A stretch of 64,000 nucleotides of DNA from Pseudomonas fluorescens (GCF_902498195.1 NZ_CABVIY010000008.1:310001-374000); one strand, 5' to 3'; shown: positions 6,960 through 16,258, numbered from the stretch's first letter. Made by a program: numbers and translations. Notes: generated by a model not told the origin, from the sequence alone.

Positions 6960-8618
6960 ATGCTCACCCTGCTCAATTTGCTCTCAGCCGTGGCCTTGTT
7001 GATCTGGGGCACGCACATCGTCCGAACCGGCATCCTGCGGGTCTACGGCTCCAACCTGCGCCATGTCATTGGCCAGAACATGTCCAGGCGTTGGCTGGCT
7101 TTCATCTCGGGGATCGTGGTGACCGCCATGGTCCAGAGCAGTAACGCCACGGCGATGCTCGTCACGTCATTCGTCGGCCAGGGCCTGATGGCGCTGACAC
7201 CGGCGCTGGCGACCATGCTTGGGGCGGATGTCGGTACGGCGCTGATGGCGCGGGTGCTGACCTTCGACCTGTCATGGCTGTCGCCGCTGCTGATCTTTCT
7301 GGGGGTGATTTTCTTCCTGTCGCGCAAACAGACCCGGTTGGGCCAGATGGGACGCGTCAGTATCGGCCTGGGATTGATCATTCTGGCGCTGCAACTGATC
7401 GTCGAGGCTGCTGCGCCGATCACCCACGCCCAGGGAGTGAAGGTGATTTTCGCCTCGCTGACCGGCGATATCCTGCTCGACGCCCTGGTCGGTGCGCTGT
7501 TCGCCATGATTTCCTACTCCAGCCTGGCGGCTGTGCTGCTGACCGCGACCCTGGCCGGCGCCAGCGTGATCAGCCTGCCGGTGGCCATCGGCCTGGTGAT
7601 CGGCGCCAATATCGGCAGCGGCGTTCTCGCGTTCCTTAGCACCAGCATGCAGAACGCCGCTGGCCGCCAGGTGGCGTTGGGCAGCCTGCTGTACAAACTG
7701 ATCGGTCTGTTGCTGATCATCCCGGTGCTCGATCCGTTGGTGCACTGGATCGACAGCCTGGACTTCAGCCCACAGGAAATGGTCATCGGCTTCCACCTGC
7801 TCTACAACACCGTGCGTTGCCTGATCCTGCTGCCCAGCGTCGGGCCGATGGCCAGGTTCTGCGCGTGGGTACTGCCCGAACGCCCGCAAATCAATGGCAT
7901 GGCCAAGCCCCGGCACCTTGATCCCACCGCGCTGGTCACCCCGAGCCTGGCGCTGGCCAACGCGGCCCGCGAAACCCTGCGCATGGGCGACCTGATCGAC
8001 AACATGCTCGAAGCCATGCTCGACGTGCTGCATGGCAAACAGACTGCCGTGACCCAGGAAATGCGCCGGCTGACTGATGATGTGGAAGCACTCTACAGCG
8101 CCATCAAGCTGTACCTGGCGCAAATGCCCCGCGAGGACCTCAGCGACCAGGACAGCCGGCGCTGGGCGGAAATCATCGAGTTGGCGATCAACCTGAAACT
8201 CGCCAGCGACCTGATCGAACGCATGTTGCGCAAGGTCCAGCAGCAGAAAACCGCCCAGCGCCGCTCGTTTTCCGAGGTGGGGCTGGAAGAGTTGGCGGGG
8301 TTGCACAGTCAGTTGATTGCCAACCTGCGCCTGGGCTTGTCGGTGTTTCTCAGCGGCGACAAGGAAAGTGCCCGTCAGCTGCTGCGTGAGAAACGTCGCT
8401 TTCGCGCACAGGAACGCCGCCTGGCCCACGCCCACGTCAGCCGTTTGCAACGTAAGATCGTGCAAAGTATCGAGACCAGTTCCCTGCACCTGGAACTGAT
8501 CGCCGATATGAAGCGCCTGAATTCGCTGTTTTGCAGCAGTGCCTATGTGGTGCTGGAAACGTCCGACACCGGTGCGCTGGTTGTCGACGATTTGGCTGAC
8601 ATCACGCATTCGCCTTGA
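6960..8618 (+). CDS. Na+/phosphate cotransporter family protein with PhoU-like C-terminal domain
   Basis: A 552-residue protein. The membrane domain of roughly residues 1-305 carries two inverted PNaS repeats: QSSNAT at 59-64 is the signature of NptA/YjbB-type carriers, and GLVIGANIGSG marks the second repeat. The remainder is a cytoplasmic helical PhoU-like domain (from about residue 325) with many heptad leucines. YjbB-type proteins can export phosphate, so direction of transport is not certain. The ATG at 6960 sits after AGGGGGCC. A possible half Pho-box (ATGACAG, 6814-6820) lies upstream but the second half is poor. Confidence 0.88.
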   Translation: MLTLLNLLSAVALLIWGTHIVRTGILRVYGSNLRHVIGQNMSRRWLAFISGIVVTAMVQSSNATAMLVTSFVGQGLMALTPALATMLGADVGTALMARVLTFDLSWLSPLLIFLGVIFFLSRKQTRLGQMGRVSIGLGLIILALQLIVEAAAPITHAQGVKVIFASLTGDILLDALVGALFAMISYSSLAAVLLTATLAGASVISLPVAIGLVIGANIGSGVLAFLSTSMQNAAGRQVALGSLLYKLIGLLLIIPVLDPLVHWIDSLDFSPQEMVIGFHLLYNTVRCLILLPSVGPMARFCAWVLPERPQINGMAKPRHLDPTALVTPSLALANAARETLRMGDLIDNMLEAMLDVLHGKQTAVTQEMRRLTDDVEALYSAIKLYLAQMPREDLSDQDSRRWAEIIELAINLKLASDLIERMLRKVQQQKTAQRRSFSEVGLEELAGLHSQLIANLRLGLSVFLSGDKESARQLLREKRRFRAQERRLAHAHVSRLQRKIVQSIETSSLHLELIADMKRLNSLFCSSAYVVLETSDTGALVVDDLADITHSP

Positions 8619-8661
8619 ACGTCTGGCGGTGGGGTCAGTCAGTAACATTGGTTCCGCCTGA

Positions 8662-8750
8662 AGGCCGTTCGCGAGCAAGCCCGCTCCTACCGTTGATTTG
8701 CAGGGTTCACAAAACCTGGGTGGGAGCGGGCTTGCTCGCGAAGACGGCCT
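8662..8750. repeat. REPIN (family A, slightly diverged arms)
   Basis: AGGCCGTTCGCGAGCAAGCC... pairs with a copy ending GCTCGCGAAGACGGCCT around a spacer. One arm has CTCCTACC where others have CTCCCACA. It lies in the 175-base gap between the Na/Pi cotransporter and the M16 peptidase gene. Confidence 0.9.
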
Positions 8751-8793
8751 GACTGACGACAGGGATCTCCAATCAGCCGTATGGAAGCTCGTT

Positions 8794-10170
8794 ATGCGTT
8801 GTCTGTTGTTCGCCTGTCTGTTGCTTGGCTCATTCCCGTCATTTGCCCTGGACCGCTTCCAGGTCGAAGGCTACAGCCTGCGCAACGGTCTGCAATTGCT
8901 GCTCAAGCCTGGCGCCGAGCGCGGGCACGTGGCGATTCGGCTGGTGGTCGGTGTCGGCATCGATGACTTCAGCTGCGCCGACAAGGAGCTGCCGCACCTG
9001 CTCGAACATTTGCTGTTCAGCGGCATCGATGCCAGCGGTGAAGGCGGCCTGGAGGAACGCATGCAAGCGCTGGGTGGCGAATGGAACGCCTTCACCAGCA
9101 ACGCCGACACCACGTTCGTGATCGAAGCCCCGGCGAAAAACCAGCGCAAGGTCCTCGACCTGCTGCTGGCCTTGCTGACCCAGACCCGATTCGATGACAA
9201 CGCGATCAACGCCGCCAAACAAGTGGTCGAGCGCGAAGACGGCGGTCATTACTCGCATTTGCAGCGCTGGCTGGATCGCCAGGACCTGGGTCATACCGCC
9301 AGCAATCAACTGGCCGTGGAGCTGGGCCTCAAATGCCCGGAGCGCGCGGAGGTCGACCAGCTGACCCGTGAGCAACTGGAGAAGGTGCGCGAGGATTGGT
9401 ACGCGCCCAACAACATGACACTGATCGTGGTCGGTGACCTTGACCGCTTGCTGCCGGCCTATCTGGACCGGACCTATGGCGCGCTGAAGCCGATCGAGCC
9501 GACCGAGCACCCGGCGCTGCCGCAAATCCAGGCCAGCGCCGCCCACGAGCGCACCCTGACCCGCGGCTTCGTCGGTGGCGGAGCCAAGCTGCACTGGCTG
9601 GTCCCGGAGCCCGTGCTGGAAGATCAGCACGACGAAACCTTCGATTTGCTCAAGGACTACCTGGACTGGGCGCTCTATCGCCAGCTGCGTCTGGCGCACG
9701 GCTTGTCCTACGGTCCGTGGGCCGAGCGTGAGGTGTTCGGCGGCGTGGGCTTCATGAGCCTCAATGCCGATCTGGAGCGCGACGACGTGGCCGAGGCGCT
9801 AAAGGTGCTGGATGAATTGAAGGCCGGGCTGCTCAAGGACGGCCTGAATGCCGAGACCTTCAACCGCCTCAAACAGGCCGCCATCGCCCGCCAGGCCTGG
9901 GCGGTGCAAGGCAACAGCGCGCTGGCTGACTATTACTGGAGCGCCATCGGCGACTACGAGGACGGCCGTTTCGCCGACCCGGCCAGGGAGTTGCAGGCGG
10001 TGACCCTGGCTGAGGCGAACAAGGCCATGCGCGAACTGCTCCTGCAACCGGGCTATGTGCGGATCGAGAAACCGTTGCTCAGTGATGATCAGTTGCTGTG
10101 GGCGATTGCCGGATTACTCGGATTGATCGTGCTGAGTCTGGGGGCCTGGCGTTTTCATCGCAGAAAGTAA
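8794..10170 (+). CDS. Membrane-anchored M16-family zinc peptidase
   Basis: A 458-residue protein with an N-terminal signal (MRCLLFACLLLGSFPSFA) followed by an insulinase-type domain. The inverted zinc motif HLLEH occupies residues 68-72, and the third ligand is probably a Glu in VVEREDGG near residue 146-148, the expected spacing. A C-terminal hydrophobic segment near residues 432-452 ending in RFHRRK should anchor it to the inner membrane with the catalytic domain in the periplasm. Both halves of the M16 fold appear present. The start at 8794 was preferred over an in-frame start at 8698 because it gives a clean signal peptide and has GGAAG upstream; the longer form would read through the REPIN. 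Confidence 0.82.
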   Translation: MRCLLFACLLLGSFPSFALDRFQVEGYSLRNGLQLLLKPGAERGHVAIRLVVGVGIDDFSCADKELPHLLEHLLFSGIDASGEGGLEERMQALGGEWNAFTSNADTTFVIEAPAKNQRKVLDLLLALLTQTRFDDNAINAAKQVVEREDGGHYSHLQRWLDRQDLGHTASNQLAVELGLKCPERAEVDQLTREQLEKVREDWYAPNNMTLIVVGDLDRLLPAYLDRTYGALKPIEPTEHPALPQIQASAAHERTLTRGFVGGGAKLHWLVPEPVLEDQHDETFDLLKDYLDWALYRQLRLAHGLSYGPWAEREVFGGVGFMSLNADLERDDVAEALKVLDELKAGLLKDGLNAETFNRLKQAAIARQAWAVQGNSALADYYWSAIGDYEDGRFADPARELQAVTLAEANKAMRELLLQPGYVRIEKPLLSDDQLLWAIAGLLGLIVLSLGAWRFHRRK

Positions 10171-10234
10171 CCACTTTTTCTGATGAGGCGGTACGCTATC
10201 GAGGATTTTTCCTACGACTACTGTGAACCGCCGA

Positions 10235-11263
10235 ATGCCGACCCTGACCCTTTTCGTACAGCGCATCCTGGAACTGATGAAGCGCTATCCCGGGGTCATT
10301 GCGCTCGGTGGTTTTGTCTCCGGGGTCGGCAGCTTCATTCTGGTGGATCGGCAACAGGGGCTCGCCAGCTGGATCACCACCATCATGCTGATCAGCTGGG
10401 TCTGGCTGATGCTGGAAAACAGCCTGACCAAACTGTTCACCCGGATATTCAAGCGGGAAATCCCCCAGCCCCTGCTGCGCTACGCCACGCAGATGATTCA
10501 CCAGGAAAGCCTGTTCTTTGTCCTGCCGTTCTTTTTCATCACCACCACCTGGAACAGCGGCCAGTTGTTCTTCACCGGACTGCTGGGCATCGCGGCGCTG
10601 ATTTCCATCATCGATCCGTTGTACTACAAGTGGCTGGCGCCACGGCGCTGGGCCTTCCTGGCGTTGCACACGCTGACCCTGTTCGCGGCCCTGCTGACGG
10701 CGTTGCCGGTGATCATGCACCTCACCACGTCGCAAAGTTTCAAATGGGCGCTGGGCATCGCGGTGTTGCTGTCGTTCCCGAGCCTCGCCTCCATTTTCCC
10801 GATCCGCACCGTGCGCAACGCCCTGGCGATCCTGTGCATCACCGTGGGCATCGGCGGCCTGGGTTGGGTGCTGCGTTCGTGGGTGCCGCCGGCGACGCTG
10901 TGGATGACCGACGTGGCGATCAGCACGCAGTTGCAGGACCGCACGCCTGGCAAGAGCCTGGACGAAGTCAGCGCCGAGCAGATCCGCGGCGACGGGCTGT
11001 ACGCCTACACCGCGATCAATGCCCCGCGCGGCCTCGACGAGCGCATTTATCACGTCTGGCAGTTCAACGGTAAAGAGGTCGACCGCATTCCCCTGGACAT
11101 CCACGGCGGCCGCAAGGAAGGCTATCGGGCCTGGACCCACAAGAAGAATTTCCCTGGCAACCCCGCCGGTAAGTGGCAGGTCAGGGTGCTGACCGAAGAT
11201 GGCCAGGTTATCGGTGTGCTGCGGTTCAAGATCACCGACAGCACACCGATCAAAGAAAAGTAA
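10235..11263 (+). CDS. DUF5924/DUF2914 membrane protein of unknown function
   Basis: A protein of 342 residues from ATG 10235 (346 if a GTG at 10223 is used; neither has a convincing ribosome binding site). The N-terminal two-thirds hold about seven hydrophobic segments. The C-terminal 90 residues are soluble and match the DUF2914 pattern: YHVWQFNGKEVDRIPLDI, followed by an aromatic-rich strand and GKWQVRVLTEDGQVIG, which looks like a beta-sandwich. Function is unknown; DUF2914 is often appended to membrane or peptidase-associated proteins. It starts 64 bases after the M16 peptidase and precedes the MCE operon by 55 bases, so all may share a transcript. Confidence 0.72.
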   Translation: MPTLTLFVQRILELMKRYPGVIALGGFVSGVGSFILVDRQQGLASWITTIMLISWVWLMLENSLTKLFTRIFKREIPQPLLRYATQMIHQESLFFVLPFFFITTTWNSGQLFFTGLLGIAALISIIDPLYYKWLAPRRWAFLALHTLTLFAALLTALPVIMHLTTSQSFKWALGIAVLLSFPSLASIFPIRTVRNALAILCITVGIGGLGWVLRSWVPPATLWMTDVAISTQLQDRTPGKSLDEVSAEQIRGDGLYAYTAINAPRGLDERIYHVWQFNGKEVDRIPLDIHGGRKEGYRAWTHKKNFPGNPAGKWQVRVLTEDGQVIGVLRFKITDSTPIKEK

Positions 11264-11318
11264 TCCGGTTCGTGCTATTACGTAGATCTGCGTAAATAGC
11301 CGAGAAAGCACGGAGCTT

Positions 11319-12467
11319 ATGACCAGCAACACAGTGGCCGGCAATGCCCAACTGGACACCTCGCACTCCCCGCCTCAGATTCGGGTGACGGGAGACTGGA
11401 CGCTCGCCCATTACGCCGACCTCAAGCGCCTGAGCGACAAGCTCGAAGGCCAGTACGACGACAGCACCCGCATCGACCTCAACGGTCTGGGCGCCCTCGA
11501 CACGGCAGGCGCCTCGCTGCTGGTGGAGCTACTGGGTTCCGAACGCCTCGGCCGATCCGCCGAACACCCCGATTGCACGATCTCCTCCGCCGACCGCGCA
11601 CTGTTGCAAACGGTCTACCGTTCCCTGACGGATTTCTGCGTGCCGATCAAGGAGCCGGAAATCAGCGTCGGCATCCAGCTGCTGACCCGCATCGGCCGCG
11701 CGGTGGACACGGTCTGGCAGGACACCCTGCAACTGCTGGGTTTCGTCGGCCTGATTCTGGAAACCATCCTGCGCGGCCTGTTCCGCCCGAAACGCTGGCG
11801 CATCACACCGATGGTGGCGCACATTGAACAGACCGGCCTCGACGCCGCGCCCATCGTCGCCCTGCTGACCTTTCTGGTGGGCGCCGTGGTGGCGTTTCTC
11901 GGGGCAACCGTACTGACCACCTTCGGCGCCAGTGTGTTTACCGTGGACCTGGTGGCCTTCGCCTTCCTGCGCGAGTTCGGTGTGTTGCTCACCGCGATCC
12001 TGATGGCCGGCCGCACCGCCAGTGCGTTCACCGCGCAGATCGGCTCGATGAAGGCCAACGAAGAAATCGACGCCATCCGCACCCTGGGCCTGGACCCGAT
12101 GGAGTTGCTGGTGGTGCCGCGAGTCCTGGCCCTGCTGGTTGCGTTGCCAATGCAGACCTTTCTGGCGATGGTTTCGGGGATTGTCGGTGGCGGCGTGGTC
12201 TGCGCGGTGTCGCTGGATATTTCGCCGGCGATGTTCCTGTCGCTGCTGCAATCGGACATCGGTGTTCAGCACTTTCTGGTGGGGATCGTCAAAGCGCCGG
12301 TGTTTGCCTTCCTGATCGCCGCCATCGGCTGCCTGGAAGGCTTCAAGGTCAGCGGCAGTGCTGAATCCGTCGGGGCGCACACCACCTCCAGCGTGGTCCA
12401 GTCGATTTTCGTGGTGATCGTGCTCGATGCCGTGGCCGCGTTGTTTTTCATGGAGATGGGCTGGTGA
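11319..12467 (+). CDS. MlaE-family lipid ABC transporter permease with N-terminal STAS domain
   Basis: A 382-residue fusion. Residues about 15-110 form a STAS/MlaB-like domain (RIDLNGLGALDTAGASLLVEL). The rest is a five-helix MlaE permease with the family-typical REFGVLLTAILMAGRTAS and QIGSMKANEEIDAIRTLGLDP, the latter being the coupling helix that contacts the ATPase. In the canonical mla system MlaB and MlaE are separate; here they are one chain, as in many Pseudomonas MCE loci. It likely moves phospholipid or another lipid across the periplasm with its operon partners. Its stop overlaps the next start (GTGA). Confidence 0.92.
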   Translation: MTSNTVAGNAQLDTSHSPPQIRVTGDWTLAHYADLKRLSDKLEGQYDDSTRIDLNGLGALDTAGASLLVELLGSERLGRSAEHPDCTISSADRALLQTVYRSLTDFCVPIKEPEISVGIQLLTRIGRAVDTVWQDTLQLLGFVGLILETILRGLFRPKRWRITPMVAHIEQTGLDAAPIVALLTFLVGAVVAFLGATVLTTFGASVFTVDLVAFAFLREFGVLLTAILMAGRTASAFTAQIGSMKANEEIDAIRTLGLDPMELLVVPRVLALLVALPMQTFLAMVSGIVGGGVVCAVSLDISPAMFLSLLQSDIGVQHFLVGIVKAPVFAFLIAAIGCLEGFKVSGSAESVGAHTTSSVVQSIFVVIVLDAVAALFFMEMGW

Positions 12468-13267
12468 GTCGTTTACCCCGAGCGCCCGCCGAGGCGGTGA
12501 TTGAAGTCCGTGGGCTGTGCAATCGTTTTGGCAGCCAGAGCGTGCACGAGAACCTCGACCTGGATTTATACAAAGGTGAAATCCTTGCGATAGTCGGCGG
12601 CTCCGGTAGCGGCAAATCGGTGTTGTTGCGCAGCATCGTCGGCTTGCGCCAGCCCAGCGAAGGCCTGGTGAAGGTGTTCGGCAAAAACCTGCCGACGCTG
12701 CCGGAACATGAGCGATCCCTGATTGAACGGCGCTTCGGCGTGCTGTTCCAGAAAGGCGCCCTGTTCTCTTCGCTGACGGTGACCGAGAACGTCGCCCTGC
12801 CGCTGATCGAACACGCCGGCCTGAGCCGCAACGATGCCGAGCACCTGGCGGCGGTGAAACTGGCGCTGGCCGGGCTGCCGCTGTCGGCCGCGGACAAATA
12901 CCCCGCGTCCTTGTCCGGGGGCATGATCAAGCGTGCGGCGCTGGCGCGGGCATTGGCACTGGACCCGGACATCCTGTTTCTCGACGAACCCACCGCCGGC
13001 CTCGATCCGATTGGTGCCGCCGCCTTCGATCAGTTGATCCTGACCCTGCGCGACGCCCTTGGCTTCAGCGTTTTTCTGGTGACCCACGATCTCGATACGC
13101 TCTACACCATCACCGATCGGGTGGCGGTGCTGGCGCAGAAAAAGGTACTGGTGGCCGATGCCATCGATGTCGTTTCGGAGACCGATGATGCGTGGATTCA
13201 CGAATACTTCCACGGCCCTCGCGGCCGCGCGGCGCTGACCGCCGCCCAACAGCTCAACGAGGTCTGA
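12464..13267 (+). CDS. MlaF-like ATP-binding protein of the MCE transporter
   Basis: A 267-residue ABC ATPase. Walker A GGSGSGKS lies at residues 45-52, followed by the Q-loop GVLFQKGALFSSLTV, the signature LSGGMIKRAALARAL near 147-161, Walker B ILFLDEPTAGLDP and the H-loop VTHD. The Q-loop FQKGALFSSLTV form is typical of MlaF rather than of importers for amino acids or sugars. Initiation is at GTG 12464, overlapping the permease stop by four bases, so translation is coupled. It powers the permease in the preceding gene. Confidence 0.93.
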   Translation: MSRLPRAPAEAVIEVRGLCNRFGSQSVHENLDLDLYKGEILAIVGGSGSGKSVLLRSIVGLRQPSEGLVKVFGKNLPTLPEHERSLIERRFGVLFQKGALFSSLTVTENVALPLIEHAGLSRNDAEHLAAVKLALAGLPLSAADKYPASLSGGMIKRAALARALALDPDILFLDEPTAGLDPIGAAAFDQLILTLRDALGFSVFLVTHDLDTLYTITDRVAVLAQKKVLVADAIDVVSETDDAWIHEYFHGPRGRAALTAAQQLNEV

Positions 13268-13268
13268 C

Positions 13269-14207
13269 ATGGAAACCCGAGCCCATCATGTATTGATCGG
13301 CCTGTTCACCGTGATTGTGGTGGCAGGCGCCCTGCTCTTTGGCTTGTTTCTGGCCAAATCCAGCGTCGACACCGAGTTCAAGGATTATGAAGTGGTGTTT
13401 AACGAGGCGGTCAGCGGCCTGTCCAAGGGCAGTTCCGTGCAGTACAGCGGGATCAAGGTCGGCGACGTGGTGTCGCTGCGCCTGGACCCGAAAGACCCGC
13501 GCCGGGTGCTGGCGCGGATCCGCCTGGGCGGCGATACGCCGATCAAGGAAGACACCCAGGCCAAGCTGGCGCTGACCGGGGTGACCGGGACCTCGATCAT
13601 CCAGCTCAGCGGTGGTACGCCGCAGAGCCCGACGCTCAAGGGCAAGGACGGCAAACTGCCGACCATTGTCGCGTCGCCCTCGCCCATCGCCCGTTTGCTC
13701 AACGACAGCAACGACTTGATGGCCGGCGTGAACATGCTGATGCACAACGCCAACCTGATGTTTTCCACGGAAAACATCGAGCGCATCAGCAAGACCCTTG
13801 AGCATCTGGAGCAAACCACCGGCACCATCGCCGACCAGCGTGGCGACCTGCGCCTGGCCATGCAGCAACTGGCCTCGGTCGGCAAGCAGGCCAGCACCAT
13901 GATGGAACAGACGTCGGCGCTGATGCGCAACGCCAACGGTTTGCTCAACGACCAGGGCAAGCAGATGTTCGGCAGCGCCGAACAGGCCATGAAGTCCCTG
14001 GAACAGAGCAGCGCGACGATCAACAAACTGCTCAGCACCAATCAGGATTCGCTCAACAGCGGCATGCAGGGCCTCAATGGCCTGGCCCCGGCGATCCGTG
14101 AGTTGCGTGAAACCCTGACCTCGCTGCGTACCATTTCGCGACGCCTGGAGGCCGATCCCAGCGGTTACCTGCTGGGCAGTGACAAGCACAAGGAATTCAC
14201 TCCATGA
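13269..14207 (+). CDS. MlaD/MCE-domain lipid-binding protein
   Basis: A 312-residue protein anchored by an N-terminal transmembrane helix (about residues 8-28). The single MCE domain spans roughly residues 38-118 (NEAVSGLSKGSSVQYSGIKV begins it), ending in TGTSIIQLSGG. The C-terminal 180 residues are helical with long stretches lacking Pro and are likely to form an alpha-helical tube or needle as in other MCE hexamers. It would form the periplasmic substrate channel. It is longer than E. coli MlaD (about 183 residues), so it is a distinct MCE subtype and not the canonical ttg2/mla copy. It starts two bases after the ATPase stop. Confidence 0.92.
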   Translation: METRAHHVLIGLFTVIVVAGALLFGLFLAKSSVDTEFKDYEVVFNEAVSGLSKGSSVQYSGIKVGDVVSLRLDPKDPRRVLARIRLGGDTPIKEDTQAKLALTGVTGTSIIQLSGGTPQSPTLKGKDGKLPTIVASPSPIARLLNDSNDLMAGVNMLMHNANLMFSTENIERISKTLEHLEQTTGTIADQRGDLRLAMQQLASVGKQASTMMEQTSALMRNANGLLNDQGKQMFGSAEQAMKSLEQSSATINKLLSTNQDSLNSGMQGLNGLAPAIRELRETLTSLRTISRRLEADPSGYLLGSDKHKEFTP

Positions 14208-14830
14208 AGCTGACCACCCTCGCCCTCCTCGCCAGTTTCACGCTGATCAGCGCGTGCTCGATCCTGCCCAAGCCCGAGCCGTTTGAAATCTATCGCTTGC
14301 CGGCGGCGCAAACCAGCGCATCGGCCAGTCACGGCACCCCGCAGCGCTGGTCGCTGCGCCTGAACAAACCACAGTCCAGCGAGGCGTTGAACAGCCCGAA
14401 CATTGCCGTCATTCCCCAAGGCGATGTGATCATCAGCTACAAGGGTTCGCGCTGGAGCGACCCGGCGCCGGTGCTGGTGCGTAATCGCTTGCTGGACGGT
14501 TTCCAGCGCGATGGCCGGGTGACGTTGCTCAGCACCGACGACAGCAATTTCCAGGCAGACCTGGAGCTGGGCGGCAGCCTGCAGGCGTTTCAGACTGAGT
14601 ATCAAGGCCCCGCCGCCAGTGCCGTGGTGCGGCTGGATGTGTTGCTGGTGCGCGGGTATGACCAGCGAATCCTCGCCAGTCGCCGATTTGAAGTGCGTCA
14701 ACCGCTGAGTGATGTGAAGGTGCCGGCGGTGGTGGCCGGGTTTGGCCAGGCCAGTGATCAATTGACGGCGCAGGTGGTGGCTTGGGCGGTGGAGCAAGGG
14801 CGGAAACTGGCGCCGCCACCCAGACCCTGA
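14204..14830 (+). CDS. ABC-type transport auxiliary lipoprotein (PqiC-like)
   Basis: A 208-residue outer-membrane lipoprotein candidate. The signal peptide ends in the lipobox LISAC with Cys at position 18, and the mature part resembles the PqiC/ABC-trans-aux family (FEIYRLPAAQ, WSDPAPVLVRNRLLDGF). In PqiABC-like systems this subunit docks the MCE protein at the outer membrane. The start overlaps the MCE stop (ATGA, 14204-14207), making it the last gene of a tightly coupled four-gene operon. Confidence 0.9.
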   Translation: MKLTTLALLASFTLISACSILPKPEPFEIYRLPAAQTSASASHGTPQRWSLRLNKPQSSEALNSPNIAVIPQGDVIISYKGSRWSDPAPVLVRNRLLDGFQRDGRVTLLSTDDSNFQADLELGGSLQAFQTEYQGPAASAVVRLDVLLVRGYDQRILASRRFEVRQPLSDVKVPAVVAGFGQASDQLTAQVVAWAVEQGRKLAPPPRP

Positions 14831-14848
14831 AGCCTTTCACATATCCAA

Positions 14849-14938
14849 TGTGGGAGCGGGCTTGCTCGCGAAAGCGTAGTGTCAGTCGACATCAATGCTG
14901 AATGACACACCGCCTTCGCGAGCAAGCCCGCTCCCACA
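14849..14938. repeat. REPIN (family A)
   Basis: Arms from TGTGGGAGCGGGCTTGCTCG at 14849 to CGAGCAAGCCCGCTCCCACA ending at 14938. The spacer includes GTCAGTCGACATCAATGCTG, shared with other copies. It separates the end of the MCE operon from the convergent SpmA-SpmB-like gene and can serve as a terminator for both. Confidence 0.93.
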
Positions 14939-14949
14939 GGGATTTGTGG

Positions 14950-16179
14950 TTAGCCGAAGAACCAGTAGCAGACGCCAATCGCCCCCAGCACGCCCGCCAG
15001 CTCCGCCAGTAACGCACACCCCACCGCATGTCGCGCGCGCTGGATGCCCACCGCGCCGAAGTACACCGCCAGTACATAGAACGTGGTTTCGGTGCTGCCC
15101 TGGATCGTCGCCGCGACCAATGCCGGGAAGCTGTCCACCCCGGACGTCTTCATTGTTTCGATTAACATCGCCCGGGCGGCGCTGCCGGAGAAGGGCTTGA
15201 CCATCGCAGTTGGCAGCGCATCGACAAAGCGCGTGTCCCAACCGGCCCATTCCACCAGGTGGCGAATCCCGTCCAGGCCGAAATCCAGCGCCCCGGACGC
15301 CCGCAATACGCCGACTGCGCACAGCATCGCCACCAGGTACGGCAGCAAATTCTTCGCCACGTCGAAACCTTCCTTGGCCCCTTCGACGAACGCCTCGTAC
15401 ACCTTTACTTTGCGCATCGCACCAATTAGCAGAAACAGCATGATCAGGCCGAATAGCGTCAGGTTGCCGAGGATCGACGACAAACCGGCCAGAGCGGTAG
15501 CCGACATGGTCCCCAGCAACGCCATGAAACCACCCAGGGCGAGGGCGCCGGGAATCAGGTAGGCCAGCACCACCGGGTCCCAGACGCGCAGGCGTTGCAT
15601 GAACGCGACGGCCAGGAAGCCGACGATGGTCGAGCAGCTGGTGGCCAGCAGGATCGGCAGGAACACCAGCGTCGGGTCGGGTGCGCCTTGCTGGGCGCGG
15701 TACATGAAGATCGTCACCGGCAGCAGGGTCAGGGACGACGCATTGAGCACCAGGAACAGGATCTGCGCGTTGCTGGCGATGGTGTCGCTGGGATTGAGTT
15801 CCTGCAGGGCCTTCATGGCCTTGAGACCGATCGGCGTGGCGGCGTTGTCCAGGCCCAGGCCGTTGGCGGCGAAGTTCAGGGTAATCAGGCCGATGGCCGG
15901 GTGACCGGGCGGCACCTCCGGCATCAATCGCAGAAACAGCGGGCCGAGGGCCCTGGCCAGCCATTCGACGATGCCGGCTTTCTCGGCGATGCGCAGAAAG
16001 CCCAGCCAGAGGGTGAGGGTGCCAAACAGCAGCACCATGACTTCGACCGACAGCTTGGCCATGGCGAAAATGCTTTCCACCATCGCCGCGAAGATCCCGG
16101 CGTTGCCGCCGATCAGCCATTGCGCCAGCGCCGACACGGCGGCCACGATGAAGAAGCCAAGCCACAGGCCATTAAGCAT
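14950..16179 (-). CDS. Nucleoside-recognition (SpmA-SpmB-like fusion) membrane protein
   Basis: A 409-residue membrane protein with two 'nucleoside recognition' (Gate) domains. The N-terminal half resembles spore maturation protein SpmA (FAANGLGLDNAATPIGLKAM), and the C-terminal half resembles SpmB (MVKPFSGSAARAMLIE, ATIQGSTETTFYVLAVYFG). In Bacillus these are separate genes required for spore core dehydration. In non-sporulating gammaproteobacteria they occur fused and their role is unknown; a transport or gating function is inferred from the fold. Its ATG at 16179 has a weak GGGATTTG upstream. It is followed downstream by a REPIN. Confidence 0.85.
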   Translation of the reverse strand: MLNGLWLGFFIVAAVSALAQWLIGGNAGIFAAMVESIFAMAKLSVEVMVLLFGTLTLWLGFLRIAEKAGIVEWLARALGPLFLRLMPEVPPGHPAIGLITLNFAANGLGLDNAATPIGLKAMKALQELNPSDTIASNAQILFLVLNASSLTLLPVTIFMYRAQQGAPDPTLVFLPILLATSCSTIVGFLAVAFMQRLRVWDPVVLAYLIPGALALGGFMALLGTMSATALAGLSSILGNLTLFGLIMLFLLIGAMRKVKVYEAFVEGAKEGFDVAKNLLPYLVAMLCAVGVLRASGALDFGLDGIRHLVEWAGWDTRFVDALPTAMVKPFSGSAARAMLIETMKTSGVDSFPALVAATIQGSTETTFYVLAVYFGAVGIQRARHAVGCALLAELAGVLGAIGVCYWFFG

Positions 16180-16232
16180 CAGTCAAATCCCCCAAAAGAT
16201 GGGCGAATGATAGCGGGGTGGCCAGAAACGAC

Positions 16233-16258
16233 AAACCCCGGATTTCTCCGGGGTTTTT
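16233..16258. terminator. Hairpin terminator between gltP and the SpmA-SpmB-like gene
   Basis: AAACCCCGG-ATTTCT-CCGGGGTTTTT forms a 9-bp GC-rich stem. The T-run is longer on the plus strand, but flanking A/T runs allow termination of the minus-strand gltP transcript too. It lies 54 bases upstream of the SpmA-SpmB-like start. Confidence 0.75.

Noticed and set aside
7272..8678. A 468-codon minus-strand frame opposite the Na/Pi cotransporter
   Set aside because: Antisense shadow with Gln/His/Asp bias and no recognisable domain.
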